Origin: Bacteroidales bacterium
GTDB taxonomy: Bacteria; Bacteroidota; Bacteroidia; Bacteroidales; UBA932
Length of the DNA stretch: 64,000 nt
Direction: 5' to 3'
Assembly: GCA_017615435.1 (NCBI GenBank)
Contig: JAGAAF010000063.1
Coordinates: 51,487-115,486, forward strand
Shown: positions 16,948-24,614 of the stretch, piece after piece
How positions within the stretch are numbered: the stretch's first letter is position 1
Layout: each line of letters opens with the position of its first letter
Position numbers and translations under genes: made by a program
The notes under the pieces: generated by a model
The model's database searches: none
The model's input: the letters and a program-made list of their open reading frames with translations, nothing else
What the model was told of the DNA's origin: nothing

Positions 16948-18810
16948 ATGAAGAGCGAGTACGACATAATAGTTGTCGGCGGGGGACACGCCGGATGTGA
17001 GGCCGCTATGGCGGCTTCGGGTCTCGGCTCGTCCGTTCTTCTAATCTCGATGGACACGCTCGCTTTCGCAAAGATGTCGTGCAACCCGGCGGTCGGCGGA
17101 ATCGCAAAGGGTCAGATTGTCCGGGAGATCGATGCGCTCGGCGGATGGACGGGAATCGTCACTGATGAGTCGACCCTCCAGTTCCGTATGCTCAATCGCT
17201 CGAAGGGGCCGGCGATGTGGAGTCCGAGGGCACAATGCGATAAAATCGCTTTTTCCGAGAATTGGCGCAAGAAACTTATAAGTTCCTCACTATTAGATAT
17301 TTACGAGGATATTGCCGTTTCTTTTCTCTTTGAGAATGGAAAATTTTACGGCGTTCGCACGAAATCCGGCGCTATATTTCACTCTCAGGCGGTTATTCTG
17401 ACGGCCGGAACCTTTCTCGGAGGTAAACTATTCATCGGTCGCAACCAACTTATAGGAGGGCGTATCGGAGAGGATGCGTCTTATGGTTTGACGGAGCAAC
17501 TCAAAAGTCTCGGCGTCCGGACCGACCGTATGAAGACAGGAACTCCTCCACGTATCGACATTACTTCAGTGGACACGGACAGGCTGATTCTTCAGTTGGG
17601 CGACAAGAATCCCGAGCGCTTCTCTTTCCTTCCGGTTCAGTCCAAGGTACAGCGCGAAGGGAGACAGAAACCCTGCTATATCCTGCACACCAACGAGAGC
17701 GTTCACGAAGCGCTGCGTGAGGGCTTTAAGGATTCACCTCTGTTTACCGGCATTATCTCCGGCAAGGGGCCGCGTTACTGCCCGAGCATTGAGGATAAAC
17801 TGCGGGTATTCCCGGATAACGATAATCATCAGCTCTTCCTTGAGCCGGAAGGGGAGAAAACCAACGAATACTATCTCCAGGGCTTCTCTTCTTCGCTCCT
17901 TATGGACATTCAACTAAAGGCCCTTCATCGCATCGAAGGTATGGAACACGCACGTATCTTCCGCCCCGCCTATGCTGTGGAATACGACTATTTCGACCCG
18001 ACCCAGTTGAGGCCGACCCTGGAACTGAAGGACTTCGAAGGCCTCTTCCTTGCGGGTCAGGTCAACGGCACCACAGGTTACGAAGAAGCCGCTGCACAGG
18101 GTCTGATGGCTGGAATCAATGCCCATATGAAGGTTACCGGTAAGGATCCCTTCATCCTCCAAAGGGACGAGGCGTATATCGGAGTCCTGATTGATGATCT
18201 GATAACCAAGGGAGTTGATGAACCGTACAGGATGTTCACATCGCGTGCGGAGTATCGTATCCTGCTGAGGCAGGACAATGCCGACCAGAGGCTTACTCCG
18301 CTTGGCCATCAGATAGGTCTCGCCTCTCGCGAGCGCGCGGACGCGTGCGCGCGCAAGTACGCCTCTGCGCGTTCGCTCGAGGAGTACTGTTACACGCACA
18401 ATCTCCGCGCGGACCAAATCAACTCTTATCTTGAATCAAAGGGTTCAGCGCCGCTTACGGAATCAAAGAGGATAGCTGATATCGCGGCACGTCCGGAGGT
18501 GTCTCTGGCCGAGTTGCTCACTTTTGTTCCACGTGGAACAGAGTATTCCCCCGAGGTTATAGAGTCTGTGGAAATCAGCATCAGGTATAAGGGTTATATC
18601 GATAGGGAAAGAAGCAATGCCGAGAAGATCAGCCACCTCGAAAACCTTAAGATTCCTGAGGGCTTCGACTTCTCGAAGGTATCCGGCTTGAGTATAGAGT
18701 GCAGGCAGAAACTGGAGCGCTACAAGCCCGATACCATCGCGCGGGCATCGCGTATTTCCGGCGTTTCCCCTTCGGATATTTCGGTACTTTTAGTATATTT
18801 CGGAAGATAA
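16948..18810 (+). CDS. mnmG: tRNA uridine 5-carboxymethylaminomethyl modification enzyme MnmG
   Basis: With MnmE it adds the cmnm5 group to wobble U34 of several tRNAs, using FAD and methylene-tetrahydrofolate. 620 residues, normal. FAD-binding fold [20 protein letters not shown] is at the N-terminus, with the family signatures [27 protein letters not shown] and [16 protein letters not shown]. The former name gidA reflects its frequent position near the replication origin, which agrees with the candidate origin 6 kb to the left. A perfect parS palindrome lies inside the 3' part of the gene (18525-18540), where it encodes VPRGT. Confidence 0.98.
   Translation: MKSEYDIIVVGGGHAGCEAAMAASGLGSSVLLISMDTLAFAKMSCNPAVGGIAKGQIVREIDALGGWTGIVTDESTLQFRMLNRSKGPAMWSPRAQCDKIAFSENWRKKLISSSLLDIYEDIAVSFLFENGKFYGVRTKSGAIFHSQAVILTAGTFLGGKLFIGRNQLIGGRIGEDASYGLTEQLKSLGVRTDRMKTGTPPRIDITSVDTDRLILQLGDKNPERFSFLPVQSKVQREGRQKPCYILHTNESVHEALREGFKDSPLFTGIISGKGPRYCPSIEDKLRVFPDNDNHQLFLEPEGEKTNEYYLQGFSSSLLMDIQLKALHRIEGMEHARIFRPAYAVEYDYFDPTQLRPTLELKDFEGLFLAGQVNGTTGYEEAAAQGLMAGINAHMKVTGKDPFILQRDEAYIGVLIDDLITKGVDEPYRMFTSRAEYRILLRQDNADQRLTPLGHQIGLASRERADACARKYASARSLEEYCYTHNLRADQINSYLESKGSAPLTESKRIADIAARPEVSLAELLTFVPRGTEYSPEVIESVEISIRYKGYIDRERSNAEKISHLENLKIPEGFDFSKVSGLSIECRQKLERYKPDTIARASRISGVSPSDISVLLVYFGR
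18525..18540. promoter_or_regulatory. parS centromere site 1 (inside mnmG)
   Basis: TGTTCCACGTGGAACA is a perfect 16-bp palindrome and a known variant of the ParB-binding parS consensus TGTTNCACGTGNAACA. It is embedded in coding sequence without breaking the frame. ParB loaded here would spread and organise the origin region for segregation. Confidence 0.8.
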
Positions 18811-18822
18811 ATCAGAGGCGTT

Positions 18823-19416
18823 ATGATAGACTACATTTCAGGAAAAATCGCTGAACTCACCCCGACCAGAGTGGTGGTCGACAACCAGGGAATAGGATAC
18901 TCGATAGAGATCTCCCTCCAGACCTATGCGGCCCTTGAGGGTAAAGAGTCGGCAAAGGTTTATATTTACCATCACCTCCAGACTAATTCGGACACGGAGT
19001 TGTTCTACGGCTTTTCATCCAAGGATGAGAGGGCTCTATTCGAGACCCTGATCAGTGTGTCCGGTGTCGGAGTAAATACCGCCCGCATCATACTTTCGTC
19101 ACTGAGCGCAGATGAACTCCGCACGGCTATCCTTTCCGAGAATGTAAACACTATCAAGAGCGTCAAAGGTATTGGCCTCAAGACCGCCCAGAGGATGATA
19201 CTCGAACTTAAGGATAAAATCGTTAAGGGCGAGGGAAGTGCCTCTGACGCACTGTTTGTGGCAGAGTCTAACGCAGCGGCAGATGAAGCGACCACTGCTC
19301 TCGTTATGTTGGGATTCACGAAGCCCAACGTAGCAAAGGCCGTACAGGCCATCCTGAAGCAGCATCCGACTGCGAAGGTGGAGGAAATCATCAAGGCTGC
19401 GCTGCAGATGCTGTAG
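18823..19416 (+). CDS. ruvA: Holliday junction branch migration protein RuvA
   Basis: Tetrameric junction-binding partner of RuvB. 197 residues: OB-fold domain I (about 1-62, MIDYISGKIAELTPTRVVVDN), helix-hairpin-helix domain II with ISVSGVGVNTARIILSSL and VKGIGLKTAQRMILELKDK (about 70-140), and the RuvB-binding domain III at the C-terminus. It follows mnmG by 12 bases. The short spacer to sufS holds a parS site. ruvB is 7 kb upstream rather than adjacent. Confidence 0.97.
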   Translation: MIDYISGKIAELTPTRVVVDNQGIGYSIEISLQTYAALEGKESAKVYIYHHLQTNSDTELFYGFSSKDERALFETLISVSGVGVNTARIILSSLSADELRTAILSENVNTIKSVKGIGLKTAQRMILELKDKIVKGEGSASDALFVAESNAAADEATTALVMLGFTKPNVAKAVQAILKQHPTAKVEEIIKAALQML

Positions 19417-19418
19417 TT

Positions 19419-19434
19419 TGTTCCACGTGGAACA
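19419..19434. promoter_or_regulatory. parS centromere site 2 (ruvA-sufS gap)
   Basis: A second perfect TGTTCCACGTGGAACA palindrome, filling most of the 24-base gap between the ruvA stop and the sufS ATG. Identical to site 1 and 894 bases from it. Confidence 0.8.
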
Positions 19435-19440
19435 TTGCTT

Positions 19441-20664
19441 ATGACGGTAGAAGAATTAAGAAAACAATTCCCGGTTCTGGATAGGGAGGTCTATGGCAGA
19501 CCCCTCATCTATCTCGATAATGCGGCGACTACCCAGAGGCCCCTGAGCGTGGTTAATGCCCTGTCTGAGTCCGCGCTTATGCACAACGGAAATACGCATA
19601 GGGCAGTTCATACTCTTGCTGTTGAGGCTACCCGCGCGTATGAGGCTGCGCGCGAGCGTGTTCGCGAGTTCATTGGGGCGGACAACGTGGATGAGGTGGT
19701 ATTTACTTCCGGGACAACGGCATCGATCAACCTCGTGGCTTCATCATTCGGGGATAAATTCATCTCCTCCGGTGACGAAATAATCATCGCTGAAGCTGAA
19801 CACCATTCGGATATAATTCCCTGGCAGTTGCTCTGCCAGAGAAAGGGCGCGAAGATAGTCGTGCTGCCGGTGGATGAGACCGGCCACTTGCTGATAGAAA
19901 AGCTCCCTAATCTCATCACAGAACGTACGAAGCTCCTTTGTGTGGCCCACGTATCCAATGTCCTGGGCCTGGTTAATCCCATCAAGGAGATAGTCTCTAT
20001 TGCCCATTCACACGGTGTTCCAGTGCTGGTGGATGGAGCCCAGTCGGTAGCTCATATAAAGGTGTCTGTAAAGGATCTGGACTGCGACTTCTATGCTTTC
20101 TCCGGACACAAAATGTATGCTGCGACGGGCATCGGAGTGCTGTACGCCAAGAAGAATTATCTCGACCAGATGCCGCCGTTTATGGGAGGAGGGGAAATGA
20201 TTGACACGGTCAGCTGGGAGGGCTCAACATATGCTCCGGCGCCATTCAAGTTCGAGGCCGGCACCCCCAACATCAACGCCGTCCCTACCTTCGTCCCTGC
20301 GATAGATTTTATCAAGACTGCGGCAGAAGGAGAAAGCGCCTCAGAACTATTCCAAATAAAGAATTTCGTGTACGACGCTCTCGTCTCGGACGACCGCATT
20401 GTTCTACGTGGAACAACCGATAATCTGGATGAAAAGCTGCCGTTGTTCTCATTCAGCGTCAAGGGTGTACACCACGAAGATCTGGCTCTCGTCCTTGACA
20501 AAATGGGAATCGCGTTGCGCTCCGGGCATATGTGCGCGCAGCCCCTTATGACGCGCTACAGCGTCACCGGAATGCTCCGTGCCTCCTTCGCGCCGTATAA
20601 TACCCTGGATGAGGCGAAACAATTTATTTGTGCCCTTGATAAAGCCATAGGGATGTTGATGTAA
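19441..20664 (+). CDS. sufS: Cysteine desulfurase SufS
   Basis: PLP enzyme that takes sulfur from cysteine and hands it as persulfide to SufE for Fe-S cluster assembly. 407 residues. Visible: LDNAATTQRP near residue 27, the HHSDIIPWQ segment, the PLP lysine in FSGHKMYAATGIG, and the persulfide Cys in LRSGHMCAQPLM near the C-terminus, the SufS-type short loop. The ATG at 19441 starts MTVEELRKQFPVLDREVYG; an in-frame TTG two codons earlier is less likely because it sits against parS site 2. A third, one-mismatch parS site is inside the gene. sufE and a SufT-like gene follow, but sufBCD are not nearby. Confidence 0.96.
   Translation: MTVEELRKQFPVLDREVYGRPLIYLDNAATTQRPLSVVNALSESALMHNGNTHRAVHTLAVEATRAYEAARERVREFIGADNVDEVVFTSGTTASINLVASSFGDKFISSGDEIIIAEAEHHSDIIPWQLLCQRKGAKIVVLPVDETGHLLIEKLPNLITERTKLLCVAHVSNVLGLVNPIKEIVSIAHSHGVPVLVDGAQSVAHIKVSVKDLDCDFYAFSGHKMYAATGIGVLYAKKNYLDQMPPFMGGGEMIDTVSWEGSTYAPAPFKFEAGTPNINAVPTFVPAIDFIKTAAEGESASELFQIKNFVYDALVSDDRIVLRGTTDNLDEKLPLFSFSVKGVHHEDLALVLDKMGIALRSGHMCAQPLMTRYSVTGMLRASFAPYNTLDEAKQFICALDKAIGMLM
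20400..20415. promoter_or_regulatory. Probable parS site 3 (inside sufS)
   Basis: TGTTCTACGTGGAACA differs from sites 1 and 2 by one base (C to T at position 6). Lies 981 bases beyond site 2, giving near-regular spacing of about 0.9-1.0 kb between the three sites. Confidence 0.6.
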
Positions 20665-20687
20665 TTAAAATGGAAGAATACTGATAT

Positions 20688-20813
20688 GAAATAGTCTGAT
20701 GCTCTCCTGAGGGCCCTAAGCACCCGCGCTTGATAGCGGGGGGACCTCCAGCGCGAAGCGCGTCAGGTGGGATGAGCGAAGCGAAGGTCCGAAGGGGAGC
20801 ATCAGACTATTTC
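20688..20813. repeat. Long inverted repeat with internal hairpins between sufS and sufE
   Basis: The outer arms GAAATAGTCTGATGCTC (20688-20704) and GAGCATCAGACTATTTC (20797-20813) are perfectly complementary over 17 bp, and the stem extends about three more pairs. The 86-base interior contains further small stems: CCCGC/GCGGG, GGACCT/AGGTCC, and GCGC-GAA-GCGC, plus GAGCGAAGCGA. It resembles a structured RNA or a MITE/REP-type element. GAAATA occurs again directly after the right arm. It would fold in any transcript running from sufS into sufE and may separate their expression. Confidence 0.65.
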
Positions 20814-20830
20814 GAAATAACAGCAGATAA

Positions 20831-21247
20831 ATGACATTACAGGAAGCAAAACAGGCGGTCATCGATGATTTTGCGATGTTCGACGAGTGGCTGGATAAGT
20901 ACGAATATATCATCGGCCTGGGAAAGAATCTGGAACCGTTTCCGGAGGAAAAGAAGACCGAAGACAGGCTGATAGATGGCTGCCAGTCAAGGGTTTGGCT
21001 GGACTGTGAGTCAAAGGACGGAAAGCTTTGGTTTACGGCGGACAGCGACGCAATTATCACCAAGGGCATCATATCTCTTCTGATAAGCGTCTATTCCGGT
21101 CGCAAGGCCGAAGAGATCGCCGACGACGATTTCGCTTTCGTCAATGAAATCGGCCTCAGCGAGAACTTGTCGCCGACCCGTGCCAACGGGCTCTCGTCGA
21201 TGATAGCAACAATTAAACAGAGGGCAAAGGAAAATGTCGGAAAATAA
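20831..21247 (+). CDS. sufE: Sulfur acceptor protein SufE
   Basis: Accepts the persulfide from SufS and stimulates its activity in Fe-S assembly. 138 residues, standard. The acceptor Cys is in the conserved segment DRLIDGCQSRVWL near residue 52, followed by GKLWFTADSDAIITKGIISLL, a family hallmark. It lies downstream of sufS behind a large inverted repeat and overlaps the next gene by 14 bases. Confidence 0.95.
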   Translation: MTLQEAKQAVIDDFAMFDEWLDKYEYIIGLGKNLEPFPEEKKTEDRLIDGCQSRVWLDCESKDGKLWFTADSDAIITKGIISLLISVYSGRKAEEIADDDFAFVNEIGLSENLSPTRANGLSSMIATIKQRAKENVGK

Positions 21248-21602
21248 GGATACAGTGCTTACTCCGGAGGCGGTGAAAGAACTCGCCCCTCTCTACGACG
21301 CCGTAGTCCTCGCCCTCAAGCAGGTCTACGACCCTGAGATTCCCGTGAATATCTACGACCTGGGCCTCATCTACGAGCTCCATATTGATATGAAACACGA
21401 CGTGAGCATCACTATGACCTTCACGGCCCCCAACTGTCCTATGGCAGACGAGGTGATGGCCGAGGTAAAGCACGCCGTGGAACTCACTCCGGGCATCAAT
21501 TCCTGTACGATAAACCTGGTATTCGAGCCGGCGTGGGACCAGAGCCTGCTGTCGGATGAGGCGCGCCTCGAACTGGGTATGGATGTGAAGATGGAGGATT
21601 AA
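21234..21602 (+). CDS. SufT-like DUF59/MIP18 family Fe-S assembly protein
   Basis: A 122-residue protein of the MIP18 (DUF59, PaaD/SufT) family, which helps mature Fe-S proteins. Seen: KQVYDPEIPVNIYDLGLIYE near residues 29-48 and MTFTAPNCPMADEVM with the conserved Cys of the family. Position after sufS and sufE supports a role as an auxiliary maturation factor. It overlaps sufE by 14 bases, so translation is probably coupled. The exact client proteins are unknown. Confidence 0.9.
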   Translation: MSENKDTVLTPEAVKELAPLYDAVVLALKQVYDPEIPVNIYDLGLIYELHIDMKHDVSITMTFTAPNCPMADEVMAEVKHAVELTPGINSCTINLVFEPAWDQSLLSDEARLELGMDVKMED

Positions 21603-21603
21603 G

Positions 21604-22041
21604 GTGAAGACGCGTCCGGTTTATCTCGCGCTGGGATCCAATCTCGGCGATCGCAAGGCAAATATCCGCAGGGCGGTGGAGCTTCTGGATGAACGCTTCC
21701 AGACCCCTCACGTCCGCCTTTCCGGCCTGCACGAAACCCCGGCAGAGGGTTTCGAGGGGCCGGAATTCATCAACGCTGCAGTTCGCTACGACCTCGCCCT
21801 CGAGCCGCTCGAAATCCTCCGCGTCTGCAAGTCGGTCGAATCGGAGATGGGGCGCCCGCAGACTGGGATAGAAACAGACTCCGAGGGACGAAGAATTTAT
21901 CATTCAAGAATTATCGACATCGACGTGCTGCTGGTAGGTGACGAAATCGTGGATACCCCCGAACTGAAGGTCCCTCATCCCTTGATGAAAGAAAGAGAAT
22001 TTGTGATGGTTCCCCTTGGGGAAATACTAGGCATTTCTTAA
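21604..22041 (+). CDS. folK: 2-amino-4-hydroxy-6-hydroxymethyldihydropteridine pyrophosphokinase
   Basis: Transfers pyrophosphate from ATP to the hydroxymethyl-pterin in folate synthesis. 145 residues. Seen: YLALGSNLGDRKANI at the N-terminus, the magnesium-binding RIIDIDVLLVGDE (two Asp) and PHPLMKEREFVMVPL at the C-terminus. The start is GTG at 21604, one base after the TAA of the upstream gene. The 3' end holds the glyS promoter. Confidence 0.94.
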   Translation: MKTRPVYLALGSNLGDRKANIRRAVELLDERFQTPHVRLSGLHETPAEGFEGPEFINAAVRYDLALEPLEILRVCKSVESEMGRPQTGIETDSEGRRIYHSRIIDIDVLLVGDEIVDTPELKVPHPLMKEREFVMVPLGEILGIS

Positions 22042-22046
22042 ATTTG
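22016..22046 (+). promoter_or_regulatory. Promoter of glyS overlapping the end of folK
   Basis: TTG at 22016-22018 and TAAATTTG at 22039-22046, separated by 20 bases, match the Bacteroidota -33/-7 pattern. The TAA of the folK stop codon is the first three bases of the -7 element. The glyS ATG is 32 bases downstream. Confidence 0.6.
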
Positions 22047-22077
22047 TAACCCTTCGAAAATATAGATTTATCACAAT

Positions 22078-23616
22078 ATGACTCAGGAAGAAGTTTTTAA
22101 AGTGCTCGTAGCGCACTGCAAGGAGTACGGTTTCATTTTCCCTTCCAGCGAGATCTACGACGGTCTCGCCGCCGTCTACGATTACGGCCAGATGGGTTCG
22201 GAGCTTAAAAACAACATCAAGCAGTACTGGTGGAACGCAATGACCCGCCTGAACGAGAATATCGTGGGCATCGATTCTTGCATCTTTATGCACCCGAAAA
22301 TCTGGGAGGCATCGGGCCACGTAAGCGCATTCAACGACCCTTTGATAGATAATAAGGACAGCAAGAAGCGTTATCGTGCAGACGTCCTTATCGAGGATTT
22401 CCTCGCGAAGATCGAGGAGAAGATCAACAAGGAAGTGGAGAAGGGCCGCAAGAAATTCGGCGACAGCTTCGACGAAGCTCAATTCCGCGCGACCAACCCC
22501 AACGTGCTGCGCGAAAAGGCAAAATACGACGCAGTGCACGCGCGCTATGTGGCTGCAGAGAATGCAAACGACCTCGAGGAGTACCGCAATATCATCGTGG
22601 ACAACAACATAGTCTGCCCCATCAGCGGCACCTGCAACTGGACAGACGTGCGCCAGTTCAACCTTATGTTCAAGACCTCTATGGGCAGCACGGCAGATGC
22701 GAGCAACACCATCTACCTGCGTCCTGAGACCGCGCAGGGCATATTCGTGAACTACCTGAACGTGCAGAAGACCGGCCGTATGAAGATTCCTTTCGGTATC
22801 GCGCAGATCGGCAAGGCCTTCCGTAACGAGATAGTCGCCCGCCAGTTCATCTTCCGTATGAGGGAGTTCGAGCAGATGGAGATGCAGTTCTTCATCAAGC
22901 CCGGCACTGAGCTGGATTGGTTCGCAAAATGGAAGGAGCAGCGTATGAAGTGGCACGTGAACCTCGGAATGGGCGCGGAGAATTACCGTTTCCACGACCA
23001 CGAAAAGCTGGCCCACTATGCCAATGCCGCCACCGATATCGAGTTCAACTTCCCGTTCGGCTTCAAGGAGCTTGAGGGTATCCACAGCCGTACGGACTTC
23101 GACCTCGGCAACCACCAGAAATACTCGGGAAAGAAGATCGAGTACTTCGATCCAGACGAGAACAGGGCATACACACCGTATGTGGTGGAGACCTCCATCG
23201 GCGTGGATCGTATGGTCCTGGCAGTCCTCAGCCATTCTTACAAGGAGGAGGATCTGGGCAATGGCGAAACCCGCGTTGTGCTCAGCATTCCCGCTCCGCT
23301 CGCGCCCGTAAAGGCAGCAGTTCTCCCTCTCGTGAAGAAAGACGGTCTGCCCGAGCTTGCGCAGAAGATTATGGACGACCTCAAGTTCGATTTCAACTGC
23401 CAGTATGAGGAGAAGGACAGCATCGGCAAGCGCTATCGCCGCCAGGATGCCATCGGAACCCCGTTCTGCATCACCGTGGACCACGATTCCCTCAACGACA
23501 ACTGCGTGACGGTGCGCGACCGCGACACGATGGAACAGCAGCGCGTTCCCATCGCAGAGCTGCGTGCCCTCATCGATTCCAAGGTCAATCTCAATAACCT
23601 TCTGAGGAACCTGTAA
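22078..23616 (+). CDS. glyS: Glycine--tRNA ligase, homodimeric type
   Basis: Charges tRNA-Gly. 512 residues of the single-chain alpha2 type found in Bacteroidota, Gram-positives and eukaryotes. Visible: YDYGQMGSELKNNIKQYWW near residue 38, class II motif 2 IAQIGKAFRNEIVARQFIFRMREF, and ETSIGVDRMVLAVLSHSY for motif 3, followed by an anticodon-binding domain from about 400. It overlaps the next gene by one base (TAATG). Several family members name this gene glyQS. Confidence 0.96.
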   Translation: MTQEEVFKVLVAHCKEYGFIFPSSEIYDGLAAVYDYGQMGSELKNNIKQYWWNAMTRLNENIVGIDSCIFMHPKIWEASGHVSAFNDPLIDNKDSKKRYRADVLIEDFLAKIEEKINKEVEKGRKKFGDSFDEAQFRATNPNVLREKAKYDAVHARYVAAENANDLEEYRNIIVDNNIVCPISGTCNWTDVRQFNLMFKTSMGSTADASNTIYLRPETAQGIFVNYLNVQKTGRMKIPFGIAQIGKAFRNEIVARQFIFRMREFEQMEMQFFIKPGTELDWFAKWKEQRMKWHVNLGMGAENYRFHDHEKLAHYANAATDIEFNFPFGFKELEGIHSRTDFDLGNHQKYSGKKIEYFDPDENRAYTPYVVETSIGVDRMVLAVLSHSYKEEDLGNGETRVVLSIPAPLAPVKAAVLPLVKKDGLPELAQKIMDDLKFDFNCQYEEKDSIGKRYRRQDAIGTPFCITVDHDSLNDNCVTVRDRDTMEQQRVPIAELRALIDSKVNLNNLLRNL

Positions 23617-24611
23617 TGGCGGAGAACTTTGCAGAACTCGGCCGGGTGCAGGCTATCCGGCAGCTGTTCGAAGGGAGCGGTTACGAACCCTTCGGAGAGC
23701 CGCTGTGGCTTACAGCGGGCCAGCAGGAGTGCATAACCACCGCCTCCGGAATGATGCTGGAGGGGATAGACTTCGATCTGGTCTATTTCCCGCTCCCGCA
23801 CCTGGGCCGCAAGGCTGTGCTAAAAGTGACCGGAGAACTGTACGCGGTTATGGCCCATCCGGACTCGCTGTCCGTGCAGCTCGGAGTCTCCGCAAAGCTC
23901 GATTTCCCTCAGGTGAAAGAGCTCTGGAGCGGCATCGTTTCTGCCGCGAAGGAGCACGGCTACCGCAGCCTCAGCCTGGATCTGCAGCCCTCGAAGAACG
24001 GTCTCTCGATAGCCCTGGCCGCGACAGGCAGGCATAGCGCAAGCACCACTGCCGCTCGCCCGGCCGCACAAAGCAAGGATCTGGTCTGCGTGTCCGGCCC
24101 GCTCGGCGCCGCCTATCTCGGCCTTCAGGCGCTCCAGCGCGAGAAGGCCAACTTCGACAAGGGCGCCTCGAACCGCGAGGCCCTCGAGCGCTACAAAATG
24201 CTGGTCGGGTCGTACCTTAAACCGGACCTGGAAGCGCATACGGTAGCGCAGCTGGAAGAGGGTAAACTCGTCCCGTCATTCGGATATTTCGTCACACGCG
24301 GCCTTGCTGACGCCCTCCTGCGCCTGCAGCGGGACAGTGGCCTTGGTGTGAAAGTTTATGCCGACAAAATGCCCTTCGAGGGCGGCAGCTTCGACCTCGG
24401 ACGTGAGCTTGACCTGGACCCCGTGTCGGCGGCTATGAACGGCGGAGAGGACTTCCGGCTGCTGTATGTGGTTCCGCTCGCGAAGTTCGACCAGTTCCGC
24501 AAGGACTTCCAGACCTTCGATATTATCGGCCATCTCGCCCAGCCGGAAGCGGGCGCCGTTCTCGTTACTCCGGACGGAGTGGAACTGCCTCTCAAGGCAC
24601 AGGGCTGGTAG
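23616..24611 (+). CDS. Degenerate ThiL / AIR-synthase-fold protein
   Basis: A 331-residue member of the PurM/ThiL superfamily. Alignment by eye to thiamine-monophosphate kinase finds TASGMMLEGIDFDLVYFPL (ThiL TTDLLVEGVHFDL), LGRKAV, SGPLGAAYLG and NGGEDFRLLYVV (ThiL NGGEDYELLF). The acidic metal and ATP motifs seem lost: GDDAA reads AGQQE, LND reads GEL, and GGDT has no clear match. The enzyme may therefore not phosphorylate thiamine phosphate, and no other thiamine genes are close. It starts on the last base of the glyS stop codon and dnaE follows three bases later. Function is open: a divergent ThiL, or a non-catalytic protein. Confidence 0.65.
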   Translation: MAENFAELGRVQAIRQLFEGSGYEPFGEPLWLTAGQQECITTASGMMLEGIDFDLVYFPLPHLGRKAVLKVTGELYAVMAHPDSLSVQLGVSAKLDFPQVKELWSGIVSAAKEHGYRSLSLDLQPSKNGLSIALAATGRHSASTTAARPAAQSKDLVCVSGPLGAAYLGLQALQREKANFDKGASNREALERYKMLVGSYLKPDLEAHTVAQLEEGKLVPSFGYFVTRGLADALLRLQRDSGLGVKVYADKMPFEGGSFDLGRELDLDPVSAAMNGGEDFRLLYVVPLAKFDQFRKDFQTFDIIGHLAQPEAGAVLVTPDGVELPLKAQGW

Positions 24612-24614
24612 TCT

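Noticed and set aside
22027..23484. Long open frame opposite glyS (485 codons)
   Set aside because: Antisense shadow of a highly conserved aminoacyl-tRNA synthetase; no motif seen.
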